Shown here in pieces: positions 43,119-52,309 of a stretch of 64,000 nucleotides of DNA. The translations under genes and the position numbers were made by a program. This DNA is from CAXXHQ01 sp963665265 (lineage in GTDB: Bacteria > Planctomycetota > Planctomycetia > Pirellulales > Thermoguttaceae). Each line of letters begins with the position of its first letter. The first letter of the stretch is position 1. The DNA is taken from positions 496,001 to 560,000 of the forward strand of contig OY762224.2 in NCBI GenBank assembly GCA_963665265.2, written 5' to 3'. The notes under the pieces were generated by a model that saw nothing but the letters and a program-made list of their open reading frames with translations, was not told where the DNA came from and did not search any database.

Positions 43119-45544
43119 ACCGGAAAGAAACAATGAAGATTTACGCTCGGTTGATTCTCGCCGCGACGCTTTCATTCTCGTTCGCCGCCTCGGCCAGCGC
43201 CGACCTTCCCGTGCCTCACATCGGCTACGTTTATCCGGCCGGCGGAAAGCAAGGAACCGTGATCGAGGTGACTCTCGGCGGGCGGAAACTTGACGACGTG
43301 GCGAACGTCTATTTTTCGGGCGAAGGAGTGCAGGCCGAAATTCTGGAAATAACGAAGCCGTTGACTCAGCGGCGCGTTGAAGAGCTTCGCGAAAAGGCGC
43401 AAGACCTTCGCAAAAAGCTGAAAGACGCCGACTCGCTTAAAGAACTAACGGAAATTGAAAAGGCGCTGGCGATATCCAGATACAAACAATCGAATCCCTC
43501 GTTGGGCGAAGGGATCGTCTTGAAGGTGAAAATTGCGGCGAACGCCGCGCCGGGGTTGCGGGAATTGCGAATCGCCACGGCCGCCGGACTGTCGAATCCA
43601 ATGGCGTTTCAGATCGGACAGCTTACCGAGTACGCTCGTCCAGAGGCGCAACGCTCGGGCGAGTTTTTGACAAGCACGCTACCCGAACCGGCGCGAAAAG
43701 CGCTAAAAGACCGCAAGCTAGTCGAGGGCGTTAGCTCCGAAACGTCCATCACTCTGCCGGCCGTGGTGAACGGTCAAGTCATGCCGAGCGAATCGGACTG
43801 CTATCGCTTTCACGCCAAACGGGGCCAGCAAATCGTCGTCGCGGCCGACGTTCGCGATTTAATTCCGTACCTGGCCGACGCCGTGCCGGGTTGGTTTCAA
43901 GCGGTCGTCTCGATTTGCGACGCCGACGGCAATGAGCTCGCCTACGCCGATCATTATCGATTCGATCCCGATCCCGTCTTGTGCTACAAGATTCCGAAGG
44001 ACGGCCAGTACGTGATGAAAATTCGCGACGCGCTCTATCGAGGTCGAGAGGATTTCGTATACAGGGTCGCCGTCGGCGAGCTTCCCTTCGTGACGAGCGC
44101 GTTTCCGTTGGGCGGAGCCGTCGATACGACGACCGCCGTCGAATTGAAAGGCTGGAATCTTACGACGAAACGCCTTGACGTCGACGCGAAAGGTCTTGAG
44201 CCGGGCGTCATTCCGCTGACGTCGGATAAAAAAGTTCGGTTTTTCAACCGCATTCCGTTCTCGATCGACGCGCTGCCCGAGGTAATCGAAAAGGAGCCGA
44301 ACGACGAGGCGGCCAAATCGCAAACGGTTACGACGCCGGTCATCGTCAACGGCCGCATCGATTCTCGCGGCGATTGGGATGCGTATAAATTCGCCGGAAA
44401 AAAAGGGGGAAAGATCGTGATCGAGGTCGACGCCCGAAAGCTCGATTCGCCGTTGGATTCGATCGTTCGATTGACCGACTCGTCGGGAAAACTTTTGGCG
44501 ATGAACGACGATTTCGGCGATAAAGAGACCGGCATGATTACGCATCACGCCGATTCGTATATAAGCGTGACGTTACCGGAGGACGGCGATTACTACGCGT
44601 TCGTCGGCGACGCGCAGCGCAACGGCGGGCCGGAATACGCCTATCGGCTTCGCATCAGCGAACCGGCGCCCGATTTCGCATTGCGAGTCACGCCCTCGGG
44701 AATCAACGTTCCGCCGGGCGGATCGGCCTCGTTCGTCGTTTACGTATTACGCAAGGACGGATTTTCAGGTTCGGTCGACGTTATTTTAAAGGAGTCGCCG
44801 AAAGGTTATAAGATAAGCGGCGGAGTCATTCCCGCCGGGGCCGACAAAGCGACGCTAACTTTGTCTGCGCCGCGAATCGCCGGCGAGACGGCGTTGGTCG
44901 GGCTTTCTCTCGCCAACGAACCGGAGAAGAAGACTTCGGAAGAAAAATCCGGCGATGCAAAAACGAAGTCCGGCAAAGAAAATGAGGACGTCCTTTTGCC
45001 AACCGTGAAAACGACGGTCGGTAATATCCGCATCCAAGGCGAGGCTACCGTGGAGGGTAAAAAAGTCGTTCGCCCCGCCGTGCCGGCCGAGGACATGATG
45101 CAGGCCTTCATCTATCATCATTTAGTGGCTGAGAAGAATCTTCTCGTCGCCGTGCCGCAGCGAGGCGCGCGTCTCCCGGCGATGAAGCGTCAAGGCGAGT
45201 CGCCGTTGAAATTCGCGCCGGGCGAAACGGCGATCGCGGTTTTTTCGTTCCCGGCGAAGGCGACGCTCAACTCGCTGCAATTTGAGTTGCGCGAGGGGCC
45301 TCTCGGCATGTCTTTGCAAGACGTTGCGGTGAACGAGGGAAAACTGACGATTCGTTTACGGACCGACGCGTCGAAGATTAAGGCCGGCTTAAAAGGGAAT
45401 CTGATTATCGAGATATTCGCCGAACGATCGCCGACGCTGGACAAGGAGAAGAAATCGGCGAACGTGAAGCGCATTTCGTTGGGAACTCTTCCCGCCGTTC
45501 CGTACGAGGTCGTCGAGTCGGAAAAGCAGGAAGCGAAAAAGTAA
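43115..45544 (+). CDS. Exported PPC-domain protein
   Basis: 809 residues from the ATG that overlaps the DUF1501 stop; a second ATG at 43133 would remove six residues. The signal peptide is about 8-30 (SASADLP). An Ig-like domain (HIGYVYPAGGKQGTVIEVTLGG) is followed by two pre-peptidase C-terminal (PPC) type beta-sandwich domains: DCYRFHAKRGQQIVVAADVR around 230-320 and DWDAYKFAGKKGGKIVIEVDAR around 415-520. The last 250 residues are further beta-rich sequence with a charged insert. PPC domains usually assist secreted enzymes in binding. It is the third gene of the operon and likely acts with the DUF1501 and DUF1549/1553 proteins outside the cytoplasm. Confidence 0.88.
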   Translation: MNRKETMKIYARLILAATLSFSFAASASADLPVPHIGYVYPAGGKQGTVIEVTLGGRKLDDVANVYFSGEGVQAEILEITKPLTQRRVEELREKAQDLRKKLKDADSLKELTEIEKALAISRYKQSNPSLGEGIVLKVKIAANAAPGLRELRIATAAGLSNPMAFQIGQLTEYARPEAQRSGEFLTSTLPEPARKALKDRKLVEGVSSETSITLPAVVNGQVMPSESDCYRFHAKRGQQIVVAADVRDLIPYLADAVPGWFQAVVSICDADGNELAYADHYRFDPDPVLCYKIPKDGQYVMKIRDALYRGREDFVYRVAVGELPFVTSAFPLGGAVDTTTAVELKGWNLTTKRLDVDAKGLEPGVIPLTSDKKVRFFNRIPFSIDALPEVIEKEPNDEAAKSQTVTTPVIVNGRIDSRGDWDAYKFAGKKGGKIVIEVDARKLDSPLDSIVRLTDSSGKLLAMNDDFGDKETGMITHHADSYISVTLPEDGDYYAFVGDAQRNGGPEYAYRLRISEPAPDFALRVTPSGINVPPGGSASFVVYVLRKDGFSGSVDVILKESPKGYKISGGVIPAGADKATLTLSAPRIAGETALVGLSLANEPEKKTSEEKSGDAKTKSGKENEDVLLPTVKTTVGNIRIQGEATVEGKKVVRPAVPAEDMMQAFIYHHLVAEKNLLVAVPQRGARLPAMKRQGESPLKFAPGETAIAVFSFPAKATLNSLQFELREGPLGMSLQDVAVNEGKLTIRLRTDASKIKAGLKGNLIIEIFAERSPTLDKEKKSANVKRISLGTLPAVPYEVVESEKQEAKK

Positions 45545-45565
45545 TCGACGCGACGCGGCGGTCGT

Positions 45566-46186
45566 CTATTTCGCCCCGACCGCCAATCGAACGCCGAAGC
45601 AAATCAGCGCCGCGCCCGCTAATCGCGCGGCGATCGTGCGGACTATTTTCGCTCGTCGCAGTCGCTTGGCCGCCGCACGGCACAGCAGGACGAGAACGGT
45701 CTGATAGAGAAAGCAAACCGCCGTCACATGGATCATTAACGCCGCAAGAGTCGCGGGGCGGGCGTTCGGAGTCATGAACAACGGAAAAAAAGCCATGAAG
45801 AACATCACGACCTTCGGGTTCGTCAAGGCGACCGCGAACGCCTGGCGGAAATAGAATCCGTCCGTTTTCGTCGAAGTTGCGGTTTCCGAACGCTCGACGA
45901 TCTTTTCTCGCAAAAGGCCGATGCCGATCCAGCAGAGATAGGCGCCTCCGATCCATTGCATGCCGACGAATACGGTCGGATAAGCCGTCAAGATAGCTGC
46001 CAGCCCGAGAACGGAGGCCGTCATATAGACGAAGTCGCCTAAGAGCGTGCCGAAGACGGAGCACATCCCGCCGCGGAGTCCGTTTCTCGCGGCGGCGTTG
46101 ACGACTGCTAGGGTTCCCGCTCCGGGGGCGAGTTGAAAGGCGAGGATCGCCGCGATGAAACTTGCGTAATGCTGAATGCCGAACAC
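45566..46186 (-). CDS. LysE/RhtB-family exporter
   Basis: 206 residues with six hydrophobic helices. LAPGAGTLAVVNAAARNGLRGGMCSVFGTLLGD near the N-terminus matches the LysE signature (usually PGP, here PGA), and FAVALTNPKVVMFFMAFFPLF is the second family motif. Members export amino acids or homoserine lactones; the substrate cannot be set from the sequence. It converges with the PPC gene, 21 bp apart, and follows a PQQ-type protein gene on the same strand. Confidence 0.93.
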   Translation of the reverse strand: MFGIQHYASFIAAILAFQLAPGAGTLAVVNAAARNGLRGGMCSVFGTLLGDFVYMTASVLGLAAILTAYPTVFVGMQWIGGAYLCWIGIGLLREKIVERSETATSTKTDGFYFRQAFAVALTNPKVVMFFMAFFPLFMTPNARPATLAALMIHVTAVCFLYQTVLVLLCRAAAKRLRRAKIVRTIAARLAGAALICFGVRLAVGAK

Positions 46187-46224
46187 GATCTTCGCCTCGC
46201 CTCCATGCGTTTAATTCGGAAGCG

Positions 46225-47658
46225 TTAGTTAGCGAAGGGATCCGCTTCTTCGGCCTTTTTCGTTTCTTCTTTGGCCGGATTATCGCCGGGCTTTTTCGTC
46301 TTGTCATCCGCCGCTGGCTTATTTGATTTTTTGCCCGCGTCTTTTTTGTCCGGGGCGGCGGCGATTTCGGCGTCGATTCGCGCTTGATTGTGTAAAACCG
46401 GCGATTTTAATTCCGTTTCATGAAGACACATGATGAATCCGGATTCGGTTGCGACGTAGATGCGGTCGTTCTCGGCGTTGGCGTACTTGATCGGATATTT
46501 TTCCGTGGGCAAGGAATCGAGTCGGGCGCCGGTGGCGGCGTCCAAGGTCAACAGGCGTCCAGCCCGGTCCGTCGCGTAAACGCGATTTTTTCCGGCAGAA
46601 ACGAATTTGTTCGCTTCGGGAGTCGACCAAATCAGCTTGCCGTCTTTCGAGGAAATGCAGTGCAATCCGGTCGTATGGACCGCCGTATAAACGTAGTCGT
46701 CGATTCCGATCGCGCTTTGCGCGGGAGTTTCCCCGGTCGGAAAACGCCACAAGTCGGTTCCGTCCCGCTCGGCGACCGCGTATACGTATCCGGCCGACGA
46801 TGCGGCGATGACCTTTCCCGATTCCGAGATGTTACGCGGATCGGCGGGAATGTAGGTCGGACGGAAATTTATCGGACGCGGCGTGGGCAGACGATATTGC
46901 AATTCGAACTGCTGCTTAGAGGTTAAGTTTAGACGCGCCATGTAGAGGAAACCTTGGTCGGTCGACCAAGCGAGATGCTCTTCGACCTCGTCGTTTTGCG
47001 TTACTAACGGTTGAACCAGGGTGCGCCCCTTCGATTGAATCGAAAGCTCGGGGAAACTTTCGTCGGAAAGACGCAGGCCGGCGCGACGTCGTTTTTCCAA
47101 CGCCGTTTTTTGGTCGGCGGAAAGGGAATTGTCGGCCAGATCGGTCGTCAATTCGTCGTCATAACTTTTTTTCAGGCGGTAAGCGACGACCATGCCCTGC
47201 GTCATCGGAACGTAAGCGTACTGGAAGCCCACGGCGGGGCCGGCGCCCGGCGAACCGTCGATTCGTTTCTTTGTCAGCATTTTGCCGTTGTAACGATTCA
47301 GGATGTAGAGATCGAGACCGCTAATGACGGCGACGAAATCGTCGCCGACGGCGAGTTCCATGCTCGGATACTTCGGGTTACCGACTCGTTGCGACCAAAG
47401 CGAAGCGCCGGTCTCGCCGTCGATCGCCATAATCGATCCGTGCGAGGAATGCACATAAAGCGTGCCGTCAAACAGCACGAGGTCCCGGAGTTGCGATTTG
47501 TCGGGATCCATGTCGGCTTGCGTGAACCAAGGTCGCGCGAATCCGTGTTGCGCGGCGAGAGACTCGGGCATGACTTCCGCCGCCGAGGCCTGGGAAATCG
47601 CACACGTTGCGCCGCAGACGACGCACCAAATAATCGCACGCAAATTGCCGAAACGCAT
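46225..47658 (-). CDS. PQQ-like beta-propeller protein (BamB-like)
   Basis: 477 residues. A signal peptide (about 1-27, ASAAE) precedes repeated propeller blades: GSIMAIDGETGASLWSQRVG, GYVYAVAERDGTDLWRFPTGE, GLHCISSKDGKLIWSTPEANK, GRLLTLDAATGARLDSLPTE. Such blades form a seven- or eight-bladed PQQ-type propeller. The catalytic residues of quinoprotein dehydrogenases are not evident, so a binding or scaffold role as in BamB is more likely. The C-terminal 60 residues are Lys/Asp/Pro-rich and disordered. No lipobox is seen, so it is periplasmic rather than lipid-anchored. Confidence 0.88.
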   Translation of the reverse strand: MRFGNLRAIIWCVVCGATCAISQASAAEVMPESLAAQHGFARPWFTQADMDPDKSQLRDLVLFDGTLYVHSSHGSIMAIDGETGASLWSQRVGNPKYPSMELAVGDDFVAVISGLDLYILNRYNGKMLTKKRIDGSPGAGPAVGFQYAYVPMTQGMVVAYRLKKSYDDELTTDLADNSLSADQKTALEKRRRAGLRLSDESFPELSIQSKGRTLVQPLVTQNDEVEEHLAWSTDQGFLYMARLNLTSKQQFELQYRLPTPRPINFRPTYIPADPRNISESGKVIAASSAGYVYAVAERDGTDLWRFPTGETPAQSAIGIDDYVYTAVHTTGLHCISSKDGKLIWSTPEANKFVSAGKNRVYATDRAGRLLTLDAATGARLDSLPTEKYPIKYANAENDRIYVATESGFIMCLHETELKSPVLHNQARIDAEIAAAPDKKDAGKKSNKPAADDKTKKPGDNPAKEETKKAEEADPFAN

Positions 47659-48242
47659 ATTCTTCGTTCCTCGTTCTTTATCTACTGCTTAAGGCAAGGA
47701 CGGCGCGGACGCAGACACATGGCGATATCTTCCAGCGGAGCTTACGCAGCCGCGATAAATATCGCAATATCCTGATTTTGCCGCTTTTACAATAATAACC
47801 TTATCCGTCGGCCAATTCAAAGATACGCCGGAGATTCCGACGGTCCGAGAAAAGGAGGTAGGCTTTTGACTCAAAAAAAGACCAATTTCAACGGTCCGAA
47901 GGCGTTCGCGCTCGTCCGAATCGGGCGATTTTCCGTTTTTTGAGCCGGGACGCATCGAAATCCCCCCCTCTGCGTAAAGATTCTCCGATTCGGCAGGAAT
48001 ATTCTTTTGGCGGAAAATACTGACAATATATATAGACGGGAGGTATTGGAGCATGAATCGAGGGGCCGGATTGGGTCAATTGCCGCCCGCTGGACCCCGC
48101 AGCCAATCGCCCGTAGGATGGATAGTTTATTTGGAGACTTCGCCAAAACTGCGACGGCGAACCTCTATTCCCCGCAGGGGGAACGGGCGGTCAATCGCGA
48201 GTTTGAATAAGTTTGCTAGTAACACGTTGAGAAAGCGACTGA
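47659..48242. promoter_or_regulatory. Divergent intergenic region with a promoter-like sequence
   Basis: 584 bp between the PQQ-type gene and the 1343-residue protein gene. TTGGCG (48007-48012) with TATATA (48029-48034), spaced 16 bp, is a plausible rightward promoter. GGAGG (48040-48044) follows, 8 bp before an ATG that opens a 69-codon frame (separate entry). Nothing else recognisable is present. Confidence 0.45.
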
Positions 48243-48262
48243 ATGGATTTTTCCTCCCTTAA
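48053..48262 (+). CDS. Possible small upstream ORF (69 codons)
   Basis: The frame has a strong GGAGG ribosome-binding site and lies after a promoter-like sequence. It ends 20 bp inside the next gene (overlap 48243-48262), which would allow translational coupling. The peptide is basic, Arg/Pro-rich and matches no family I know. No ribosome-binding site is evident for the downstream ATG itself, which gives the coupling idea some weight. It could still be chance. Confidence 0.3.
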   Translation: MNRGAGLGQLPPAGPRSQSPVGWIVYLETSPKLRRRTSIPRRGNGRSIASLNKFASNTLRKRLNGFFLP

Positions 48263-51200
48263 ACCCGATCTGCAACGCGCGATTCAGGAATGCTTGGGCT
48301 ACCTGAATTATTCGGCCGGCGCGAGCGATCCCGCTTTTCTCAAGAATCTGAACGAATTCCACGCCTACTGCGTCGAGCAGGACGGGGCGTTTTTGCGAAG
48401 CGGCATGCTTGAACGATTTCTCGATTCGATCGCCGCGCTGCAGGGGACGAACGACGCTTTCCGGTCGCTGGAGCAAGCCGCGACGGTCGCCGACCTGACG
48501 CTCAACCGCGTTTTGCCGGCGTATCGCGATTTTCACGCGGATTTGCTTTTTCATCAAACCGAGACGGGGTTGTTTCAGCCATTTTTCGTGGGGCGCGCGT
48601 TCGAGGCCGTTTTGGCCCAAGGCTCGCCGTGGAGCGATACGGAGCGGATCGTCGCCGGCGCGATGCGTCGCTTGAACGATTACGTCGGGTATCGTCCCGT
48701 CGCCGTGCTGCACAATCAGCAAAAGATGCAGCCCTACGCCCATGAATTTTTTCGACCGATTCCGTGCTACGTTCACGGCGCCGGCTCCGCGCACGGACCG
48801 TATAAGGAAATCGTCGACGAGGCTCTCGGGATTCTGCGCGAGGTCGATCCGCAAATTCTTTTCGCCGCCTGTTTTCCGATCGAACAGCTTGACGAATTGG
48901 CCTATGATCCGCGCGCGTACGATTTCGATCATCCCGTCCAACGTCGGCCGAACTACCTTTTCGGTCAATGGGACATGCACTGTCTCGATAACGCCGGCCG
49001 CAGTCGTCGTTACGTCGTGCAGCAGGAAGCGCTCGACGCGATGCTTTCCCGAGTCGGCGCGATCAAAAGCGTTTCGCGCGAAGAGCTGATTTTTGAGGCC
49101 GGGGCCGTTCTTGCCGGCACGATCTTGATGGGCGCCGGAACGAGCGGGGCTTCGCCCGACGCTTTCGATTCGGAAATCACGCTTAGCAAGCTCGTGCAGA
49201 AGATCGCCTCTTACCGCGACGAATTTTACGACAAGTTGACGCTTTCGGTTCAAGGACCTCATGCCGAACGTTTGCGAGCCGAGGCAGAAGAATTAAAGCA
49301 GCCGTTCGGCGGCGCGCGGCAGAGCTTCAACCAATACCTCGCCATGCGGCGAGCGAAGCAACTGCAGCACGTTTCGTTGGCGCATCTTTACTCTCGGATG
49401 GGTTATCTCGAGGCGTCGCGTGAAGAGGTTAACGTCGTGCCCGTCGCCTCGGCCCGCATGAATTGCGAAATGCGATGTCTTATGTCCTCTTCGCATCGCC
49501 GACTTCGGGCGGGCGCTCTTGACTCGGCCTTCGATCTCATGACGCAACTCGAGGCGGTTTTGCATCGAGGCATCGAATGCGGAGCCGTCGTCGATCCATG
49601 GAACATCTTGGGATTCGGCGCGCAGTTCAGCTTGTTCCCTTCCCCTGAAAACAGCATCGCCGATCATCGCATCGATAATCTGCTCGATTTAATCAGCGAC
49701 ATTTTCGCCGCCTACGTTCGGATATTGAAGGAGGCCTCGGCCAGAGGCGACGATCCGCTGCGTGAAGCGATTCTCGACCGCATGCGAGCCTTCGCCTCTT
49801 GGTGGGATCAATACGCTTCGGTCGAAGTCGGGTCGATCATCGGCGTTTCAGGTCGCGAGAACGTCGAAGCCGCGGAAAACGTCGGCGAATCGCTTCGCGC
49901 TTGGCACGGCGCGGGCGCGGCGGCCGGCGACATCGCCTTTTGGCGTTCCCACGTCGAACGATTCACGTCGGCCAAGGCGTACGCCTTGGTAGTCGATACG
50001 CTTCTGGATCACCGCGACCCGGTCGCCGCGATGGCGTTGCTCATGCAATGGCTCAGCCAAGCCGAGGAAATTCCCCTCGTCGAAGAGACGTATTCCTTTC
50101 AAGACCTTGCGTTGTTGTGGATGGAGGATCTTTGGGCGCCCGCCTCGCGTTCGACCGAGAATCCCGGCAGCGATTTTCCGCCTCCTTCCGGGGAGAAGGA
50201 ATTGCCGTTCGACGAGAAGATGAAGCTTGCGCGCAAATTCGTCGATTACCTTGAGGCGAACGCCGGCGCCTACTGGAACGTTCCCGAGTTGGAGCTAGAC
50301 GGTTTGGCCGATCGGCTTGCCGAGGAGTTCGCCGACGAAGACGGACTGGATGAAGACGGCTTGGGCGACGAGGAGGACGAAGAAGGCGACGAGGAGGACG
50401 AAGAGTCGGGCATTTTCAGCGCCGCCTACGAGCAGATGGTCTTTCGCGACAGCGCCGACGACGGCGTCGAAGGCCCGGTCTATGAAACGAACGAGCCGCT
50501 CTCCGATTTCGAGTTGGCCTACGAATCGGAGCGTTTGTCGGGACACCTTACCTTTCATTCGACCCTTGCGCAAATTTGGAAAATCGTCGCCGTCAGCTTT
50601 CGCGACGCGCATGGCGCTCCAAAGGAGCGCGACGAAGTTCTCGGCGTCTGGCTTGAACAAGCGACGAAGAATTACAAGGGACTGCTCAAGCTTCTCGATG
50701 ACGTTCATCGCTATAAGATTCCCGCGCCGCGCGGAACGCACGACTCGATGGTCGAATACGATCAACGCCGGGGCGTTAAAGAGGCGTTGACCGAAACGAT
50801 CATCGCCGCCGGCGTCGACGTGATCGACGCCGCTTGGATGCTTCGCGCGGCGATGAGCGAAACGCCGAAAAACGCCGCCTCAACCGAGAAATGGGAGGAG
50901 GCGGCCGTCGAGGTTCTCCGCGGCATTTTGACGTCCGACGCCGCCTCGGTCCGCAAGCATTGGAAAAAGCTCGTCACGTCCTTGCGCAAAGAGCCGCTGC
51001 TCTATATATCGCTGGTCCGCGGAGGTCGTCCCGACGTCATCGTTCGGTCGCGCGGCATGCAGACCATGCTTCGCCGTCTATTGGCCTACGCTCCGCGTTT
51101 AGGGTTGCTTAACGAAACCTTGCAGCTTGTCCGCACGATCCAACGCGTAGAAGTCGAAAACCCGATGGGGCCTGGCGCGATCACCGAGTTCGATCGCATC

Positions 51201-52274
51201 TTCGCCATCGCCTGCCGCTCGATCGTCCGCTGCGAAGTGAAATCCTCGACCGCTTGGAGCGAAGGGAAAAAGACTCCTGGCGTTCTTTCCCGCGATATGG
51301 AGTTGATCGAACTTCTCGACGAGACCGCCGAAGTGCTCCTTGAATGCTGGCTTATGCACAGTCAGAGCGTGCGGCTTTCCGTTCTTGAATCCGTCTCCGA
51401 CGAATACCGTTGGCGCGAAGTGAAAGAGTTCATCGAGGACTACGGCGCCGATCTCTTCACGCAGCAGTTCATGACGTTTAGCAATCTCCGCGCCATCGTT
51501 TTGCAAGGTCCGGAAAATTGGATCCGCGCGCTCGAGGAGCTGCCCGAAGAGGAGCGTGAATACGAGTTTCTCAAAGAGTTGGACGGCAAGCTCGACCGGC
51601 GCCAGGTCGCCGTGACGCTCGGCTTGATTATTGAAGCTATTTTGGAGAATTACGCCGTTTACGCCGACTACAATACGATTACCACGCAATCGGATCGCGG
51701 CGAATTGCTTTACACGCTTTTAGATTTTCTGCGTCTTCGGGCGCATTACGATCGCGTCGCCTGGAATCTGCGGCCGATCATGATCATTCACGACGTTTTG
51801 GTCCGCGAAGGGCGCGACGAGGCCGCGCGGATTTGGCGCGACGCCGTCACCGATCGAACCTCCGGCGTCTCGAAAAGCTGTTTACAGCGCTATCGTTATT
51901 TGACGAAAAAATACGGAATGCGGTTGCCTAGCATCGCCGAGCGACTCGACGAGCAATTTTACCAACCGCTCCAAGTCGATCAGCTTTGCGCGGCGGTCGA
52001 ACCGACGATGCGCGAGATTCGCGAAGGCGGTAAGCTCGAGTCGTTCCCCAAATTGCAAAAGCTCGTGTCCGAATTGACCAAGCGAGCGACCGGCTCCGGC
52101 CTCGAAACTCCCGAGTGGCTTGCCGCTCTTGAAGAGGAGGTCGCCCAGGTCGAGACGCCTACGTTGTTGGACGAGTCGCCCGATTTATACCTCGATTTGC
52201 CGCAGACTGAGCTAACTCCGGCCGAAGTGAAGAAACAAGTCGCCAAGCTCGGCCGCTTCGGATTTTTTAATTAG
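48243..52274 (+). CDS. Very large protein of unknown family
   Basis: 1343 residues with no signal peptide and no membrane helices, so cytoplasmic. It is mostly alpha-helical. A strongly acidic linker (about 697-722, EDGLGDEEDEEGDEEDEES) splits it into an N-terminal part of about 690 and a C-terminal part of about 620 residues. Recognisable patches, such as NYLFGQWDMHCLDNAGRSRRYVV and LLGAGTSGASPDAFDSEITL-like sequence near 300, do not point to a known fold. Its stop is 35 bp before the start of a dynamin-like GTPase gene on the same strand, so the two are probably co-transcribed and may act together at membranes. I do not recognise the family. Confidence 0.85.
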   Translation: MDFSSLKPDLQRAIQECLGYLNYSAGASDPAFLKNLNEFHAYCVEQDGAFLRSGMLERFLDSIAALQGTNDAFRSLEQAATVADLTLNRVLPAYRDFHADLLFHQTETGLFQPFFVGRAFEAVLAQGSPWSDTERIVAGAMRRLNDYVGYRPVAVLHNQQKMQPYAHEFFRPIPCYVHGAGSAHGPYKEIVDEALGILREVDPQILFAACFPIEQLDELAYDPRAYDFDHPVQRRPNYLFGQWDMHCLDNAGRSRRYVVQQEALDAMLSRVGAIKSVSREELIFEAGAVLAGTILMGAGTSGASPDAFDSEITLSKLVQKIASYRDEFYDKLTLSVQGPHAERLRAEAEELKQPFGGARQSFNQYLAMRRAKQLQHVSLAHLYSRMGYLEASREEVNVVPVASARMNCEMRCLMSSSHRRLRAGALDSAFDLMTQLEAVLHRGIECGAVVDPWNILGFGAQFSLFPSPENSIADHRIDNLLDLISDIFAAYVRILKEASARGDDPLREAILDRMRAFASWWDQYASVEVGSIIGVSGRENVEAAENVGESLRAWHGAGAAAGDIAFWRSHVERFTSAKAYALVVDTLLDHRDPVAAMALLMQWLSQAEEIPLVEETYSFQDLALLWMEDLWAPASRSTENPGSDFPPPSGEKELPFDEKMKLARKFVDYLEANAGAYWNVPELELDGLADRLAEEFADEDGLDEDGLGDEEDEEGDEEDEESGIFSAAYEQMVFRDSADDGVEGPVYETNEPLSDFELAYESERLSGHLTFHSTLAQIWKIVAVSFRDAHGAPKERDEVLGVWLEQATKNYKGLLKLLDDVHRYKIPAPRGTHDSMVEYDQRRGVKEALTETIIAAGVDVIDAAWMLRAAMSETPKNAASTEKWEEAAVEVLRGILTSDAASVRKHWKKLVTSLRKEPLLYISLVRGGRPDVIVRSRGMQTMLRRLLAYAPRLGLLNETLQLVRTIQRVEVENPMGPGAITEFDRIFAIACRSIVRCEVKSSTAWSEGKKTPGVLSRDMELIELLDETAEVLLECWLMHSQSVRLSVLESVSDEYRWREVKEFIEDYGADLFTQQFMTFSNLRAIVLQGPENWIRALEELPEEEREYEFLKELDGKLDRRQVAVTLGLIIEAILENYAVYADYNTITTQSDRGELLYTLLDFLRLRAHYDRVAWNLRPIMIIHDVLVREGRDEAARIWRDAVTDRTSGVSKSCLQRYRYLTKKYGMRLPSIAERLDEQFYQPLQVDQLCAAVEPTMREIREGGKLESFPKLQKLVSELTKRATGSGLETPEWLAALEEEVAQVETPTLLDESPDLYLDLPQTELTPAEVKKQVAKLGRFGFFN

Positions 52275-52309
52275 TTTTTTCTTGTCCCTTGTACCTGGCT
52301 TCGAATCCC

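Noticed and set aside
48216..49262. A 348-codon minus-strand frame opposite the giant gene
   Set aside because: Antisense shadow; composition is random-like and rich in Arg and His.
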